A stretch of DNA of 64,000 nt from Polytrichum commune (GCA_950295325.1 OX485803.1:30681554-30745553), one strand, 5' to 3'. Counted from the stretch's first letter, positions 35,023 to 47,074 are shown. Translations and numbers: made by a program. Notes: generated by a model not told the origin, from the letters alone.

Positions 35023-35251
35023 CACTACCATCATTTATGGATATTTAGTGTCACTTACTTTTTTGAAATTATGCAATGCTATAACTATTTACTATAGATC
35101 TCATTTCTTGCTAACAAAGGTGAAAACGATGGTTTGGGCATTCCAGAACAATAACATATTAGTAAAAACTTATATTAACTTTTAAAAAGCTATAGAAATG
35201 TCTATGCTATGAATTGTAAGTGACACTAAATACCCTAGACAATGTAATGTG
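35023..35251 (+). mobile_element. CACTA-like MITE, diverged copy
   Basis: CACTACCATCATTTATGG then ATATTTAGTGTCACTTAC at the left; AAGTGACACTAAATACCCTA near the right, as in 61433-61659. Inner word TTTACTATAGATCTCATTTC is also shared. The 61-residue frame from 35220 starts in this end and is incidental. Confidence 0.6.
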
Positions 35252-35529
35252 TGGCCCATGCATGTCATGTGCATCTAAAAGCCATGACCACCCATTTCCG
35301 TTAACTTTGGGTTCTTCTTTTTTATTAACGTTTGATTCTACTGTAGTTTTCCACGGACCCTTTTATACGAATATCGTCTATGACAACAATTTAAGCTTCG
35401 CCTAAACCCACCACAACATCTTCACTTGAGCCATAGTATTTTTTACAAACGTTGCAGAAGGTTCACCCCCCCCCCCCAAAAAAAAAGTTGGAATAAGGTC
35501 CACTAATCTTACTTAATATTAGAGTAATT

Positions 35530-35835
35530 TGTAGAGTACAACATATGAAACCATGGGTTTAGTTCCAAACCCTGAGTTTTTGAGAATTAACACACAAGTC
35601 ACCCAAGTTTTCTCAATGCTTAAATTACCATACACAAAGAGTGGTGTCAGGCTATAAAAGAATGGCTTTCTACCTAGTCTTACTAAGATGGATGGACCAA
35701 GCTAGCCTTGCATATGCCGATCTGGCATTTAGGACAATGGGTGTCATGGACAAAACCCTATTTTAGATCCTAAAATTCTCTCAAACTTTGAGAGGTGGAA
35801 AGAGGAGGTCCCAAATGTTTCACCCAAACCGGAGG
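35530..35835 (-). repeat. Dispersed repeat, inverted partner of 2795-3085
   Basis: Contains AAACCCTGAGTTTTTGAGAAT, CACAAAGAGTGGTGTC and AGAGGAGGTCCCAAA, the complement of the 2.8-kb copy in matching order. It follows a C-run and A-run at 35466-35488. Confidence 0.65.
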
Positions 35836-36225
35836 GGGCCGTTTCCCCATTAAAGTATTGATGGGGAATTGGCCTCGGCCGGTAAATGATGATTTTAACT
35901 AATAAATTTGCGTGTGAATACAGAAGAAATCATGGGGGAAATGAAGGACTAGGAACTTGGAAGTGACAAACCCTAGACACGAAATTAATTAGGCCGTTCA
36001 ATGACAGGTTCGTGACTTTGAGAACTTCAAAGCTGAATTCGATGGAGAATCGAAGGCGATGGAACAGGCGGCACTCGTGAGCCTTGATTTGCATTATATA
36101 TAATGTACAGCCCGATTTGGTGCTTATGAGTAAATTTTTACTCTACACTAAGAAATTATGGGTGGATTTGATGTGTATGGATTAGACTGGTAACTGAAAG
36201 GCCGCCGGCTATGGTCATGATAGAA

Positions 36226-36852
36226 CACTACACAAAATATGATATGTAGTGTTTGAATATATGTAGTGTTGCCACCTTAGTCCACCCAACTATGGTGGGG
36301 GGTCCTTGGACCTTGTTGTATGGGTACCTCAAAGTCCTTAGGGGGGATACCATGTCCGGTATCTTCAAGGCACTAGTGGCTAGCTAGGAACTTGTATAGT
36401 GTGTCACTATAGTGCCCATCCTCGAAAGGGGAGAGTAGTATTTGTCCCAATGTCCCCTTGTCCAATGGGCATCAGGTCATTGGCATTACGAACGGACACT
36501 TTATTCACGCCGGCCCCTTGCTTGAAAGGGTTGTAGTTTCTATCTATCTATCTATCTATCTAGTGTTGTTACCACCCTACCCTGTTCAACACTAATTTTC
36601 AATTCTTTGATAATTAGTGTTAGACATAAATAGATTGCTACCTTCCCTACTGCCACTTCCCTTACTATATCCTCTCTTTTTTCCATATCTTTACTAACAC
36701 TAAATTCAAACATGTAACTTCCACATATTACCATAGTTGATATTTAGTGTTTGAGTTTATATTTAATATTACTTACTTTCATAGGGTTATTGATATTTAA
36801 TGTATGTGTTCGTAGTTAGTGTATCGGGCGCTAAATATCATATTTTGTGTAG
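36226..36852. mobile_element. CACTA-like element, split by a retroelement tail
   Basis: Left end CACTACACAAAATATGATAT; right end the complement of CTACACAAAATATGATATTT. Several TAGTGTT words lie inside. No 3-bp target duplication could be fixed. The insert at 36277-36560 interrupts it. The 60-residue minus frame at 36552 is incidental. Confidence 0.6.
36277..36560 (+). mobile_element. Retroelement 3' end (copy 2) ending in TATC repeat
   Basis: Aligns with the 3' UTR of copy 1: TATAGTGCCCATCCTCGAAAGG, ACGAACGGACACTT, TTATTCACGCC, then hairpin CCCTT-(6 nt)-AAGGG at 36515-36530, TTGTAGTTTC and (TATC)n at about 36540-36560. Flanking repeats TAGTGTTGCCACC (36264-36276) and TAGTGTTGTTACCACC (36561-36576) look like a target duplication with a 3-bp difference. 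No coding part is left, so it is a heavily 5'-truncated copy. Confidence 0.65.
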
Positions 36853-36984
36853 CTGGAGGTTATTTCACACGTGTGATGGAGAAATGCCCTAGGGGTCTCT
36901 CTCTATTCCACCTTCATCTGTGCCAGCATGTAGTTCCACGTTGGATACTAGTGGGTCTTAGCGAATGTGAGCATGACACGTGGC

Positions 36985-38017
36985 AAATGTGAGAGAATAG
37001 AGTGCCCTCTACGGTACTACCTTCTTGATGAACTTGGTGGCGCTTGTGAGAGCTTGGACGTACTTACAAAACAAAAATATGTTTGATGTTGTTGCCGGAG
37101 ATTCAATAAGGTCAGTTCGATGGCGCTAAAACGTACATCCAAATCTGGTGTTTATAATTTCTTCACCGTAGAGGAAATTTGTGGTGGATTTGATGTATAT
37201 GAATTAAACTGGTAAGTGAGAGGAAGGCGGCTATGTTCATGATAGAACAAAAGATGGATTTGTTTCACACTTTGTGCTTGGGAAATACCTTCTCCTTGAT
37301 GAGCATAGTGGCACCTGCAAGCTTGTAAAACCCTAACTTCCCAAGCTTATGGAAGGGTCGGTTTGAGTCCATGTCACTCGACGTTGATCGTGAAAGTTTC
37401 ATGGGCACGATTTGAAGGTAAAGTGGGATATATATCCAAAGGATCTTGAAACATAGAAGACGAACAATGTTTAGGGAAAGATTGGGCATGAAATACTCGT
37501 TTGGTTTTCATATCATAACATTTGAAGAAAGGGGTGCACATGGAAGCGTCATGTTTTTCACCTTCCAAAGACAACATTTAATCATTCGAATTCACCTGGG
37601 AAACGAGTGAAATGCATGTGCAATCCATTAGATGGGAATGATTCAATGGTTGAGAATCTCCACAAATTCTCAAGCCGATATGTGCAAATATCACAATGTG
37701 CTAGCCACCTTGTCGTTGGAGTACGTAAATTATCCCATATTTCTAATGACACATATGCAAAGAATTTCCTAAGAATTAAAGAGTGTCCAATACTTGAACT
37801 AAACAATCAATGTGAGCTCGAAAGCCATATTCAAAAGAACATAAAAAAGAACATTTCACCTTTACCAAATTAAACGCTATCAATGTTCATGCAAAGTTTG
37901 CATCAAAGTTGCAACCATTGATTGGAGTGAAGCCCTCACATGAGCCAGGAACACAACAAGAACATGACCACTTCCCATTTTTTTACGTATTCTTAATATC
38001 TCCATATGTCTATGGGT
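36985..38017. other. No gene recognised; partial direct duplication of about 36.1 kb
   Basis: Around 37170-37250 the words GTGGATTTGATGTATATG, ACTGGTAAGTGAGAGG and GGCTATGTTCATGATAGAACA echo 36150-36226 in the same order. Frames at 37265-37873 occur on both strands without a domain. Confidence 0.45.
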
Positions 38018-38019
38018 AA

Positions 38020-38628
38020 ATTTATAAAAGATGGCACCATGTGCAAATGCAAAGGCATTCAGTTATATCAAGTCATATAGATTACACAACATTATTAAGC
38101 TTAAAGATGGTGTTCTATTTCTATGAATAATCGCATTCTAGTTAGAATCATAATGAAATTGAGTAGAATCCAAGCATCGTGTTTGTAATATTCATGCACT
38201 CGTCAAATAAAATTTCAAAGCCCAAAAGAAATCGGGAAGGTTGTTGAATATTTGTTTTGCAAATGTACCCACAAGCAAACGCATTAACCACACACATTTA
38301 GAGAAATGTTTAGGGTTTAGGGTTTACCACAAGCATTACCATATTGTAGCTTAGAGAGAGACGTTGTAATGAATTATTGAAACATAGGGAGGCAATTGTG
38401 AGGCACATCAATAGCACAAGATAAGTTGTGGTTGCATAACATGATCTATTCAAGGGTAGTGGCTCTGAAGAATTATATTTAAACATACCTAACAAATGAC
38501 AAGAATAAGGTGGAGAGTAGTTGATTTTGTGCAATGTTGAGGGTGAGTTTCTATGTGGGTTGCTTGCCCACTAGATTCTAGATAATAGTGGGTTGGAGGT
38601 TTTAGCATGTAATTAAGCACTAGCTGCC
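38020..38628 (-). repeat. 600-bp dispersed repeat; inverted twin of 16606-17203
   Basis: Reverse-complement copy with only scattered substitutions by eye. It keeps the 74-residue frame (38310-38534, minus), which differs at a few positions including I/K, L/S and K/T. The end bordering 38628 ends abruptly against unrelated sequence. Confidence 0.8.
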
Positions 38629-39735
38629 ATCCAACCACATTCCGGTGGTCTGCTAGAATATGAAGGACCGTGGACATGGGCCGCTAGACTTTCATGCATC
38701 CACTAAAGAATCTTTGACCTACGAGTGGTGGTCACCAAAGGATTAAGACTGGTTGATGACTCAAGAGAACCAATGTTGGTGTAGAACTCCATCCTTGATT
38801 ACCAGTAGGAGTAGATTAGTAGGTGGATGTAGATTTGCGATGATGGCAGTAGCTAATTGGCACATATGAACCCTACCCCACCAGATTCCCTCTACATTTG
38901 GACGGGTTTGTCCTTATTCACACTAGAATTTGGTGAACGAACAACCTACATGGAAACTCACTGTTAGCATGCTTGATCCCTCTAAACAACATTATCAACA
39001 ACCATTCATACGTGACTTCACCACTTCATACTTCATACCCCAATAATTAGTATCTATTTTCAACGTCTAACCACTTTTGGACGTACATACTTTAGCACTT
39101 GCCATTCTAAAATTTTATACCATCCCTCAAAAGTACCCACCCACATTCTACATGTGTCTAGTGGTATACTAATCACAACACCTACCCTCAAAAGTTCAAG
39201 CTCAATGGTGCCATGTACAGTTGATGGGAGTATATGTTACTTCACCTCTTGGATCCAAGATTCCAATCCTAAAAGTGCAAAAATAGACTTTTATATGTGT
39301 GAGTGTTTATTACATATGTTGCATCATGAGTCATAAGCACTTTAGACCCACAAAATGACAAATTGAATATCGTAGGTTGATAGCAGGTTGGGCAAGTTTT
39401 GTCCAATAATTAATTAATTAAAAAAGGCTTAGTGGTTTGTACAACATCTATGAGAAACTAGGCAAATGTGTATAAATATATTTATTCATTTAGGCACATA
39501 GTGTATCCTACGGCCTTCACACGGCAACACCTCACCTGGGATTTGCTTACACACGCACTTCTCTAGTAGACTTTGCATGTTGTTAAGTTTTCTATTGACT
39601 TGAATTTGAGCGTGTGAATGTGAAGTTGACTCAGTGTGAATACATGTGACATGATGTGTTGTCAGTTATGAGATGTTGACTTTGGATTGAGTTGTTCCAA
39701 TGCAACAAATTTCCTAAAATGCAGGCATTTTGATG

Positions 39736-39799
<64 letters not shown>

Positions 39800-41040
39800 C
39801 ATACATATTTTTTTCATTTAGGCCACAAACCCAATCATTTCCAAAAAATTAGGTTGCATTGTTCTGAATTGTTTTTTTGCCCAACCTACTACTAGCTTAC
39901 AGTAGAAGAAACTTGTGTTGGCAAGCAACCACCATTGTGGTGCATATATTGCAAGTATAGAGGTTGGTACTGCACGCACTACAATTATTTGGGATCTTCT
40001 TATGCTAGGATGGTAACCTTGTCCAACTTGTGAAAACATTCCCCTCTTCTAATTATTACTATTCCTCCACTTAAAGAGAAAACAATACAATAATATTGAG
40101 GAGTTTCTATTGTCACTCCTTTGCCATGTCACTACAAGTCTTTTGGCCCCATGAAATATCCACGTCTAATACTAAACCAAGAAATTATCGATGAGTCATT
40201 AAGGCCACACCATTGCCCTTCTTCCCATGTAATGATCTAAAATTGTCTTTTCATCACAACTTCTTGGTGAGAATATGTTTCCTTGTTTCTTTCACTTATG
40301 ACTATTGGAACTTGCTCCATCTCCAACAAATGGTTTACAAACAATGTACAAACATCTCCTTTCACAAATTTTCTTCTATGTTGACTTCATTTCATGTATT
40401 CAAAACACATTTTGTAGTATGCGTTTGATTTAAGGTGGAGTCTTCAGATGTGACAAAGCAAGGCTATAAGTAGATCTCTCCATATGCCAAAGCACTACTA
40501 TCACTTTCACATAATTATATTGAAACTTTCAAAAATTGTCAAGTATAAGTGGGAGTAATTTGGGCATCACTCATCATATGTTCAAGGACCCACAAAAGCA
40601 TGTAGGCCATGGTAAAGATTTTTTTTTAAAGTAACTAGATGATGTGGGTACAAGAATGGTAAACTGGACCAAAATAGTGCTCCGGTATATTAAAATCATG
40701 TTTTTTTTTTGGGGGGGGGGGGTCAAAGGCCTAAAAGTAACGGTATGGGAGCATATTTGGCATGAGTCCACTCAAATCAAAAACATGTCCAATAGTATAA
40801 ATTTGTGGGTATATAATCTTGATTTGATCTCAAGTGGAGATCTTTGAAGCTAAATTCAATGTCAAACAACTACTAAAAGTAATTACCAGACTAATATATG
40901 AGAAGTGTTTTGGCACATGAGTGGGGACCTACGACGTGGACATAGTTACTTGTCCAAAAATGTAATCAGAGGGGGAGATAAACTTTTGGGAGTTGACAAG
41001 ATGGCTTGCGAGGAGCCGCATGGCCTTCTCCTCTGCCCAT
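38629..41040. other. No gene recognised; (AT)n at 39738-39793
   Basis: Contains about 28 AT units at 39738-39793 and a T-run/G-run at 40701-40722. A segment near 38930 (CCTACATGGAAACTCAC) resembles the ends of the foldback element at 54286. Short frames only. Confidence 0.5.
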
Positions 41041-41048
41041 GTGAAGTT

Positions 41049-41665
41049 TGCATAGCCCTACTGCACGACCCTGCAAGCTCCGCGAGGTTTGCAAGTCCGG
41101 GGTGGCAACCTAAACAAATGATTACATGGGGCTCGTCCAAAAATTTCACAAAGGCATAGATCATGTACACATAATCGTACAAATAATCTAGATTATGTTT
41201 CGAATATGTTTCAAATAATCTACAACTTTCAACTATTGAAGAGGGGTTGAAGAGTTTCAAAAGAGACTTGGGGGAGAAGCCACCGAGAGAGAAGTCGGGA
41301 AGAGAGTTAGGGTTAGGGCTTACAAGCCAAAATACTCTATATTATCTTCAAAAATATATAAAAATTATAATTAGGTATGATAGAGACCAGATTATGAACT
41401 AGCCCCCCTGTCCAAGAGAAAGTCCACATTATTTTCAAATCATTCATGTATTATAATCCATAGATAGGTTCAAATCAAAACATTATTACGTATTATGAGA
41501 CGGTCTCCATGTGCACTACATCACTGCATTCTAAGTTATGTGAACTTGTTCTTTGGTATGGATACACAAGGATAATATGGATAGATAGTCTATTACATAT
41601 TATTTTGCACTCGTTGCCACCCCGGGTTTGCGAGGTTTTGCAGCTTGCGATCCTGCTCCGCAAAT
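41049..41665. mobile_element. Possible TIR element with GC-rich ends
   Basis: GCGAGGTTTGCAAGTCCGG then GGTGGCAAC at 41079-41108 is repeated in inverted form at 41610-41665 (GTTGCCACC, then CCGGGTTTGCGAGG). The ends are GC-rich against an AT-rich interior. No target duplication fixed; orientation of ends uncertain. Confidence 0.4.
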
Positions 41666-41959
41666 TTCCGCCATTGTCTCTGCTCCAATCTTGCTTTGTC
41701 ATGGAAAAGTGAAAATGAGCTTGAAAAATAAGCGAGGGAGCAGTGAACTGTGAAGGAGAACAAGAGGAATCATGCAGATCTGTTGTCTCGGTTTCAACAC
41801 GAGGTTTTGGACTCGAAGAGATCGTTGGCTCTCGAAATGTAATAAGCAAGATCATGCAGTCGAATGCAACATTGGATCAACCTCGACATGCTTTTGACGT
41901 TAATCGACACTTGCAACATCAAAAGCTATGGTTAATCGACGTTAACTACTCCATAGCAC

Positions 41960-42053
41960 ACATACCTAGTCTTAAGCAAAAGAAAACTAGACAATAAACA
42001 AGCCCATGTCCCCCCACCCTCATGAAACGGGACAAGTAGTACACTACCATAGT
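41960..42053 (+). mobile_element. Retroelement fragment, plus strand
   Basis: About 94 bp matching the end of the ORF and start of the 3' UTR of the minus-strand copy at 42133-42736: AAAGAAAACTAGACAATAAAC, CCACCCTCATGAAAC and AGTACACTACCATAG. It lies tail-to-tail with that copy, so 41960-42440 forms an inverted repeat. Frame KRKLDNKQ is still readable. Confidence 0.7.
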
Positions 42054-42132
42054 CCACAATTGCTATACACAAAAGCAATAGATTACAATTGCAATGTAGT
42101 GTTAAGTAGGTTGTAGACATATTGATTCATAT

Positions 42133-42736
42133 GTAGTTAGATAGACTTTAGAGTTCCATCAAGTTCTCGTGGTTCACCACCTCCAACATGTACAGACTCA
42201 AAACATGTGTAGAAAAGAAAGAAAAAAGAAAAATTACGCCCATACCTTAAGTACTGGCATGAATGTGAGCCCGTTAGCTTTATGTTGATCACGGTATTCC
42301 ATGATGCAACAACGTAGGGTGTTATGCCTCTTTTGGGAGGTAAGCTATGGTAGTGTACTAGTTATCCTGTTTCATGAGGGTGGGGGACGGGGGGTTGTTT
42401 ATTGTCTAGTTTTCTTTTGTTTAGGACTAGGTATGTGAGGTACTTGATGGCATTTAGATGCATATTTTTCATGAGGGTTTTGATGTTAGGTTGTGGGATT
42501 TTTAGTTTGGTAAGTTTATCTATGGAGTGTTTGTGTATAGCTCCTCTTACTCTAGCTGTGATGGTAATGAGGGGGGTGGTCTTCCATTCATTATTTTGTA
42601 TGGTGTTCATTAGTGGGTCGTATTTGGTGTGCTTGTGCATGAGGGCTTGTTCGGGGAATCTGTCGTGGCAGTTTGTGAATTCGTTGAGTTGGACTATGTG
42701 TGTGGGATACATGTGTACATAAAGTTTGGTGCTCAC
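42133..42736 (-). mobile_element. Non-LTR-like retroelement, copy 3, truncated
   Basis: Minus-strand ORF 42736-42362 (124 residues) ends with LNEFTNCHDRFPEQALM, KYDPLMNTIQNNEWKTTPLI, a TARVRGAIHKHSIDKL segment and LTYLVLNKRKLDNKQP. It clearly parallels copy 1 (KY-PL-I, W-x-x-x-PLI, I-A/K-Y, K-R-K/R-L-E/D-N) with a different sequence, so it is another subfamily. Its 3' UTR runs on to a hairpin GTGGT-GA-ACCAC near 42170 and AGTCTATC near 42135. About 100 bp (42236-42330) recur at 13978. The RT core is missing; no flanking duplication found. Confidence 0.65.
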
Positions 42737-42884
42737 AAGTGCCTGAGACAGAGCTATATGTCATTTGTTGAGATGTCCAAGTTTGATTGGAAGATTTGTG
42801 AAGAGTTTTTATATATGCTTATATAGAAGTGTTTTGTAGAAGTTTGCAAGGCTTTGGGAAGTACCGCACACCTTGGATAGCTGC

Positions 42885-43350
42885 CAAAATAACTATAGTT
42901 AACTAGATTTTTTTCAATACAATTTAGGGAACAACTGTAGTTAACTAGAGAAATATTAGACCAAATTCAAGAACAATTGTAGTTAACTTGAAAATTTTCA
43001 AATATTCTTATATATTCGAAGGAAGTTTGCCTCTTGATTTGCTTCAGTTGAGGGTCTTTAATGTGCTTGGGCCACTGAGGATCATCAAGAAACGCCTTTA
43101 TATGATCACTCACAATGCTGGGCTCGGGAACAACCGCCATGTATTGTACACCACCAACACACTAGTGACATTACAACACTACAACAAAATTCCCTTGAAC
43201 AGGCTGCGCTCAACTTTGGTCAACTAGATAAAGATAACTATAGTCAACTAGATTTTTTGACAGACCGAATCCAGAACAACTATAGTTGACTACATTCTTT
43301 GGCAGATCAAATTGCGAACAACAATGATTACGAAAGGCAACTAGTTAACT
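42885..43350. repeat. Diverged short repeats around ACTATAGTTAACTAGA
   Basis: ACTATAGTTAACTAGATTTT, ACTGTAGTTAACTAGAG, ATTGTAGTTAACTTG, ACTATAGTCAACTAGATTTT and ACTATAGTTGACTAC occur in two clusters (42893-42995, 43230-43320). A 79-residue frame sits between them (42988-43227) and has no known domain. The TAGTTAACTA core is a palindrome. Confidence 0.6.
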
Positions 43351-43559
43351 AATAGTTGAATTAGTTGGTTGGTTGTCCAAGATCTGAAGTAATGTTGCAG
43401 CATGTTGGATTCTTTGAATGGAGCTCTGGTTTGAATTTTAGCATGGATTTTTTGCTGACTTGTGAGCATGTACAAATTTCTTTCCTGAAAGATTTAACGG
43501 GGGGTCTGTTATACTAATACTAAGCCCATACCCATCATGAAGAGTTCATAACATAGCCA

Positions 43560-43612
43560 GATAGATAGAAACTCCAACCCCTTTCAAGCAAGGGCCCGGC
43601 GTGAATAAAGTG
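43560..43612 (-). mobile_element. Extremely truncated retroelement tail, copy 4 (53 bp)
   Basis: Minus strand: CACTTTATTCACGCCGGG, hairpin CCCTT-(6 nt)-AAGGG (43578-43594), GGAGTTTC and TATCTATC. The 11-bp repeat TAACATAGCCA flanks it (43549-43559, 43613-43623). Only the 3' end of the family is present, which is the expected result of target-primed reverse transcription that aborted early (inference). Confidence 0.75.
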
Positions 43613-43709
43613 TAACATAGCCAATCAATGATTGAGAGGCATTCTACTTGTGTGCAATAACTTCCCACATCCTAGGTTTTGTAGTTGGAGTTGGAACCCA
43701 TGGAGTTGG

Positions 43710-43868
43710 AGAAAGAACCGGTTAAGTTCATGACTTGAGGAAAATTACCCATCGTTCTAGAAGAATCTATAGAATATGCCTCAAATTAATTTAAGAAAAA
43801 CCGTCCGTAAGATCACACTTGTATTTTGATCAATTATGCTCAAAAATCCTCCCGGACACTATACCATC
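43710..43868 (-). mobile_element. Short copy of the A/B foldback family
   Basis: AGAACCGGTTAAGTTC near 43730, GAAGAATCTATAGAATATG near 43765 and CAATTATGCTCAAAAATCC near 43835, followed by TCCCGG. This is the B-to-A' order of the inner unit at 55734-55945. The 106-residue frame from 43826 starts in its end and has a Cys/His-containing stretch but no domain I recognise. Confidence 0.55.
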
Positions 43869-44291
43869 ACGATAATAGAGAGATTAGACGAAGTGTTTAC
43901 CTTGCTTTGCGATTCCCAAATTATGTAGTGCTCTTTGTAAACATCTACCCATGGATATATGCTCATTGTTGTATTTGCCAACAACACATGGCTAGGAATT
44001 CGTGGTGTCTACATAAACTCATCCATTGCAAAGGTGAAAATATTGTGAATTATATTAGAGCATGTAAATGGCTATTTATAGATGATTTGACTCCGGAAAT
44101 AGAGTTAGAGACCTCAAATCAGTCTAGTGATGTTGAATTGGAATGAGTTGGCCCTTCATCTTGTAGGGGATTTTTTTCATTGGAGCCCCTATCATCCACG
44201 GTGGATGAGTTTACACAGACACCACAAATCCAAGCCACAACACATGACTTTGAACTCGTGGCATGAGGTTTGGTACAAACTCACGAAGAAA

Positions 44292-44520
44292 GGGAATTAC
44301 CGCATACAAGCGTACCTCTCATTCATCCAATGTAAAAGCCCTAAAATAATATGCAGCCCATATCTTGCATTTTTGGTTAATTTGACATCGGAAATAGTTT
44401 CAAAGATCCCAAATTAATCAAATCCAAGTCATTTAAAACGAATCGGCCACAAACTTTTTAGCTCTTAGATAATTAAGGTAGATGGATGAGGGGTACACTC
44501 ACATGCGATAATTCCCTCTC
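44292..44520. mobile_element. MITE of the GCATA-GAG family
   Basis: Left AGGGAATTACCGCATACAAG and CGTACCTCTCATTCATCC; right the complement of GAGGGAATTATCGCATGTGA. TIR of about 35 bp, total about 230 bp, non-coding. Other copies at 25052, 46832 and 48560. Confidence 0.7.
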
Positions 44521-44974
44521 TCTCCCAATTTACACACCTCTATAGATTTTATGGTTGCTTCATTTTAGCTTAATCTCATGGGATTAAGTGGAGGTCTTTA
44601 TTACTAATGCCAAGGTCATTTATACTGTTAATCAAAATTTGAAGGTTTATGGTGAATGCTTTCACCTTTTACTCTCATAGTTGCTATAGCCATGACACAG
44701 AATAGTCATCTGCTAGTATAGTCATTACTACTCTAAACTCCCAAGATTCATTATTGAGTTTGAAGGTGGAAATCGTATGTGTCAATATGAGAGTTTTGAG
44801 ATAGTGTGCAACACCATCTCTCACAATTACATTCATTTGTGCATTTAGTTTGTCATTCTAAATTTTTGACACACAAATTTGATTGTGCACGTAGAGCACA
44901 TTATCTAAGTGCCAAATTTGCGTGATTGGTCATCCTATCATTAAATTCGATGTATAAATGAGATTCATTGCATG

Positions 44975-45125
44975 CATTGCAAGGATCATGGGTCGTTGCC
45001 ACTGGTTCTTTGCCACTATAAGGTAGATGTCAAATATCCAAATCTAAAACACTGAGATCTAGATAAATGAAACTACCTTGCAGTGGCAAAGAACCAATGG
45101 GCGACAGTCCATGATCCTTGTAGTG
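44975..45125. mobile_element. CACTA-like foldback MITE (150 bp)
   Basis: Left CATTGCAAGGATCATGG, GGTTCTTTGCCACT; right GGCAAAGAACCA, CCATGATCCTTGTAGTG. The arms pair over about 50 bp. The right end is GTAGTG, as in CACTA-type elements, while the left has decayed to CATTGC. Confidence 0.65.
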
Positions 45126-45229
45126 AAATCAATTTACTCATTAGGTACTTAGGAAATTAGAATGTGTTTATCAAACCTCTTCATAGAAAATTGATCCATG
45201 TGAGGGATATTTTCTTGAGAAATTCTTCA

Positions 45230-45950
45230 GATAGATAAATAGAATTGCTCGCCTCGATTGAGGCATGCATAAAGGAAGAGTCATTTTTCCCACATGCTAC
45301 TGCCACCTTTCGGTGGTGGACTCTATGTAACAGACTAGGCTATGCATAACCGGTAACTTCCCCCATTTAAGGATGAGAGGAGTAGGGGGGTAGAGTGGGA
45401 GGGGCTCTCTAGGTAGTGCATGTCCTCGTTTAAAGTTTGTGCTTGTTGAGGATGTTGGCGAAGAGGGAGCGGATGGCAGTGTGTGTAGTTGGGTTTGAAT
45501 TGTTTTGATGTCTATGGGTGGAAGTTTGAAGCGATCGGTAAGGGATTTGAGGGTGGAAGTGTGAATTCCTCCTCGTTGGCCAACGGTTAGGGCAAGAAGT
45601 GGTTGGATTTGCCAGTTGCTATTGGCAATGGCAATAATGAGTGGGGTGTAGTTGGGAAATGGTCATAGGTGTATTCAATGTAGTGGAGTTTGATGTTGGT
45701 AATACGTTATATGGGAAAGGGCTTGTGGGTTTGGGGGTCTTCTAATGAGAAGAATGTCCGGCCAAAGGCACGATGGGCAAATGCATGGGGTAGAAGGGTA
45801 GATGCAAGAGAGTAGCTAGCATGGGACGGTGTTGTCATTGGGGGTAGTAGAGGAAGATTTACCATTAATGAGGCATTTCCAACAAGTCAAGTGGTGGGAG
45901 AGTAGGAGTTGTTGAATGTGTTCGAGACCCTTAGTATGTCTATCTATGTG
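45230..45950 (-). mobile_element. Non-LTR-like retroelement, copy 5, truncated
   Basis: Flanked by AATTCTTCA (45221-45229 and 45951-45959). Read on the minus strand, a frame-disrupted ORF gives FPNYTPLIIAIANSNWQIQP, then VGQRGGIHTSTLKSLTDRFK and, one frame on, TAIRSLFANILNKHKL before a stop near 45432. These parallel the PL-I, W-x-x-x-P-L, G-x-R-G-x-IH and LNK-x-KL positions of copies 1 and 3. The 3' UTR ends in hairpin GCCTC-AATC-GAGGC (45251-45264), then ATTCTATTTATCTATC. Upstream there is a TCWKCLINGK peptide of possible zinc-finger type. At least one frameshift. Confidence 0.7.
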
Positions 45951-45959
45951 AATTCTTCA

Positions 45960-46830
45960 AAAAATCAATATGAGATGCACTAACTAGACATATGAACAAA
46001 AGAATGTACTCTTTAGAAAAGTGATGCGTGTGGTAGTTACAAAATGCTTGTGATTTCAAGTTATCATCATGAGAAATTATTTTTTATGATACATTTGCTT
46101 CATGACAACTTTGTCATGCTTATATGCTATATTAAGCATGTGAATTAGTGTGGATCACACTATTTTTCACTGACCCACATTAATAATCTTGCAAACATTA
46201 ATTGACATGCGATGCTATGTGACAAGTCATGAAGATCATTCAAATTAACACGACACACTATATTAAATGTGACATTTTAAAACCCAACATCCCACCCAAT
46301 ATCAACACCCTAAACTCTTGCAAAATAAGTACACATTGATTTTGAGAATGTTCAGCACCTTGAATATCAAACCTTTAGTTTGGTTTTGGGTCATTTACCA
46401 ATGAAACTTTGATCATTTATGGTTTTTATATATGGAATTTAGATAAGACATATTTTGGTGGGTTGAATCCTCTATCAATTGCTAACAATAGTTATTTAAA
46501 ACATGTTCAAATCCATTAACAAGATCCATTCTCATCACTTAGAGTAACGATTTAAGCACCAACTACCTAACCTCTTGAGGGGGATTAAGTTAATGACGCA
46601 CTGCACGCTTGCAACCGGTTTGGTTTCCTAGAACCTATTGACAGGGTAATAGTAAAACTTGACCTCCTATAGGATTGAGATGATTCATTCCAATACAAAT
46701 TCACTAGACCAATTCAGAACCTTTGACCATGATGTAGGAGTCAACTTAGCTAAAATTTTAACAATCCCTCAACTCTACAATAGAAAATAGCACCTTAATC
46801 CTCCCCTCCTTCTGTTTGCATACCTCCTCA
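45960..46830. other. No gene recognised
   Basis: AT-rich spacer without element ends. Confidence 0.4.
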
Positions 46831-46831
46831 T

Positions 46832-47074
46832 GAGAGAGGGAATTATTGCATACGTGTACACCTCCTATCCACCCAACATGAAAACCATGAAATAGTATGC
46901 AACCCAAGTATTACTTAATTGAGGTTGGCTTAACTATAGAAATAGCTTTGAAAACCCCAAATTTCCCAGTATAGTCCAAGTCATTAGAGATGAATCGGCC
47001 ACCAATTTATAAGGGATATCTAGTTCTATGTTGGATGGATGAGAGATATGCTCATATGCGATAATTCCATCTCC
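46832..47074. mobile_element. MITE of the GCATA-GAG family
   Basis: GAGAGAGGGAATTATTGCAT then TACACCTCCTATCCACCC at the left; complement of GATGGAATTATCGCATATGA at the right. The interior (GATGAATCGGCCACCAA) matches 44292-44520. Confidence 0.7.

Noticed and set aside
34722-35488. Possible fifth poly-G-ended element between a G-run and a C-run
   Set aside because: The runs face correctly, but no 9-bp flanking duplication or matching subterminal sequence was found.
41493-41855. 120-residue minus-strand ORF
   Set aside because: Overlaps plus-strand frames and the inverted GC-rich ends; no domain recognised.
43826-44417. Two consecutive ORFs with Cys/His residues (CICQQH..) suggesting a zinc finger
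   Set aside because: Spacing fits no finger class I know, and both ends lie in MITE sequence; left as unrecognised.
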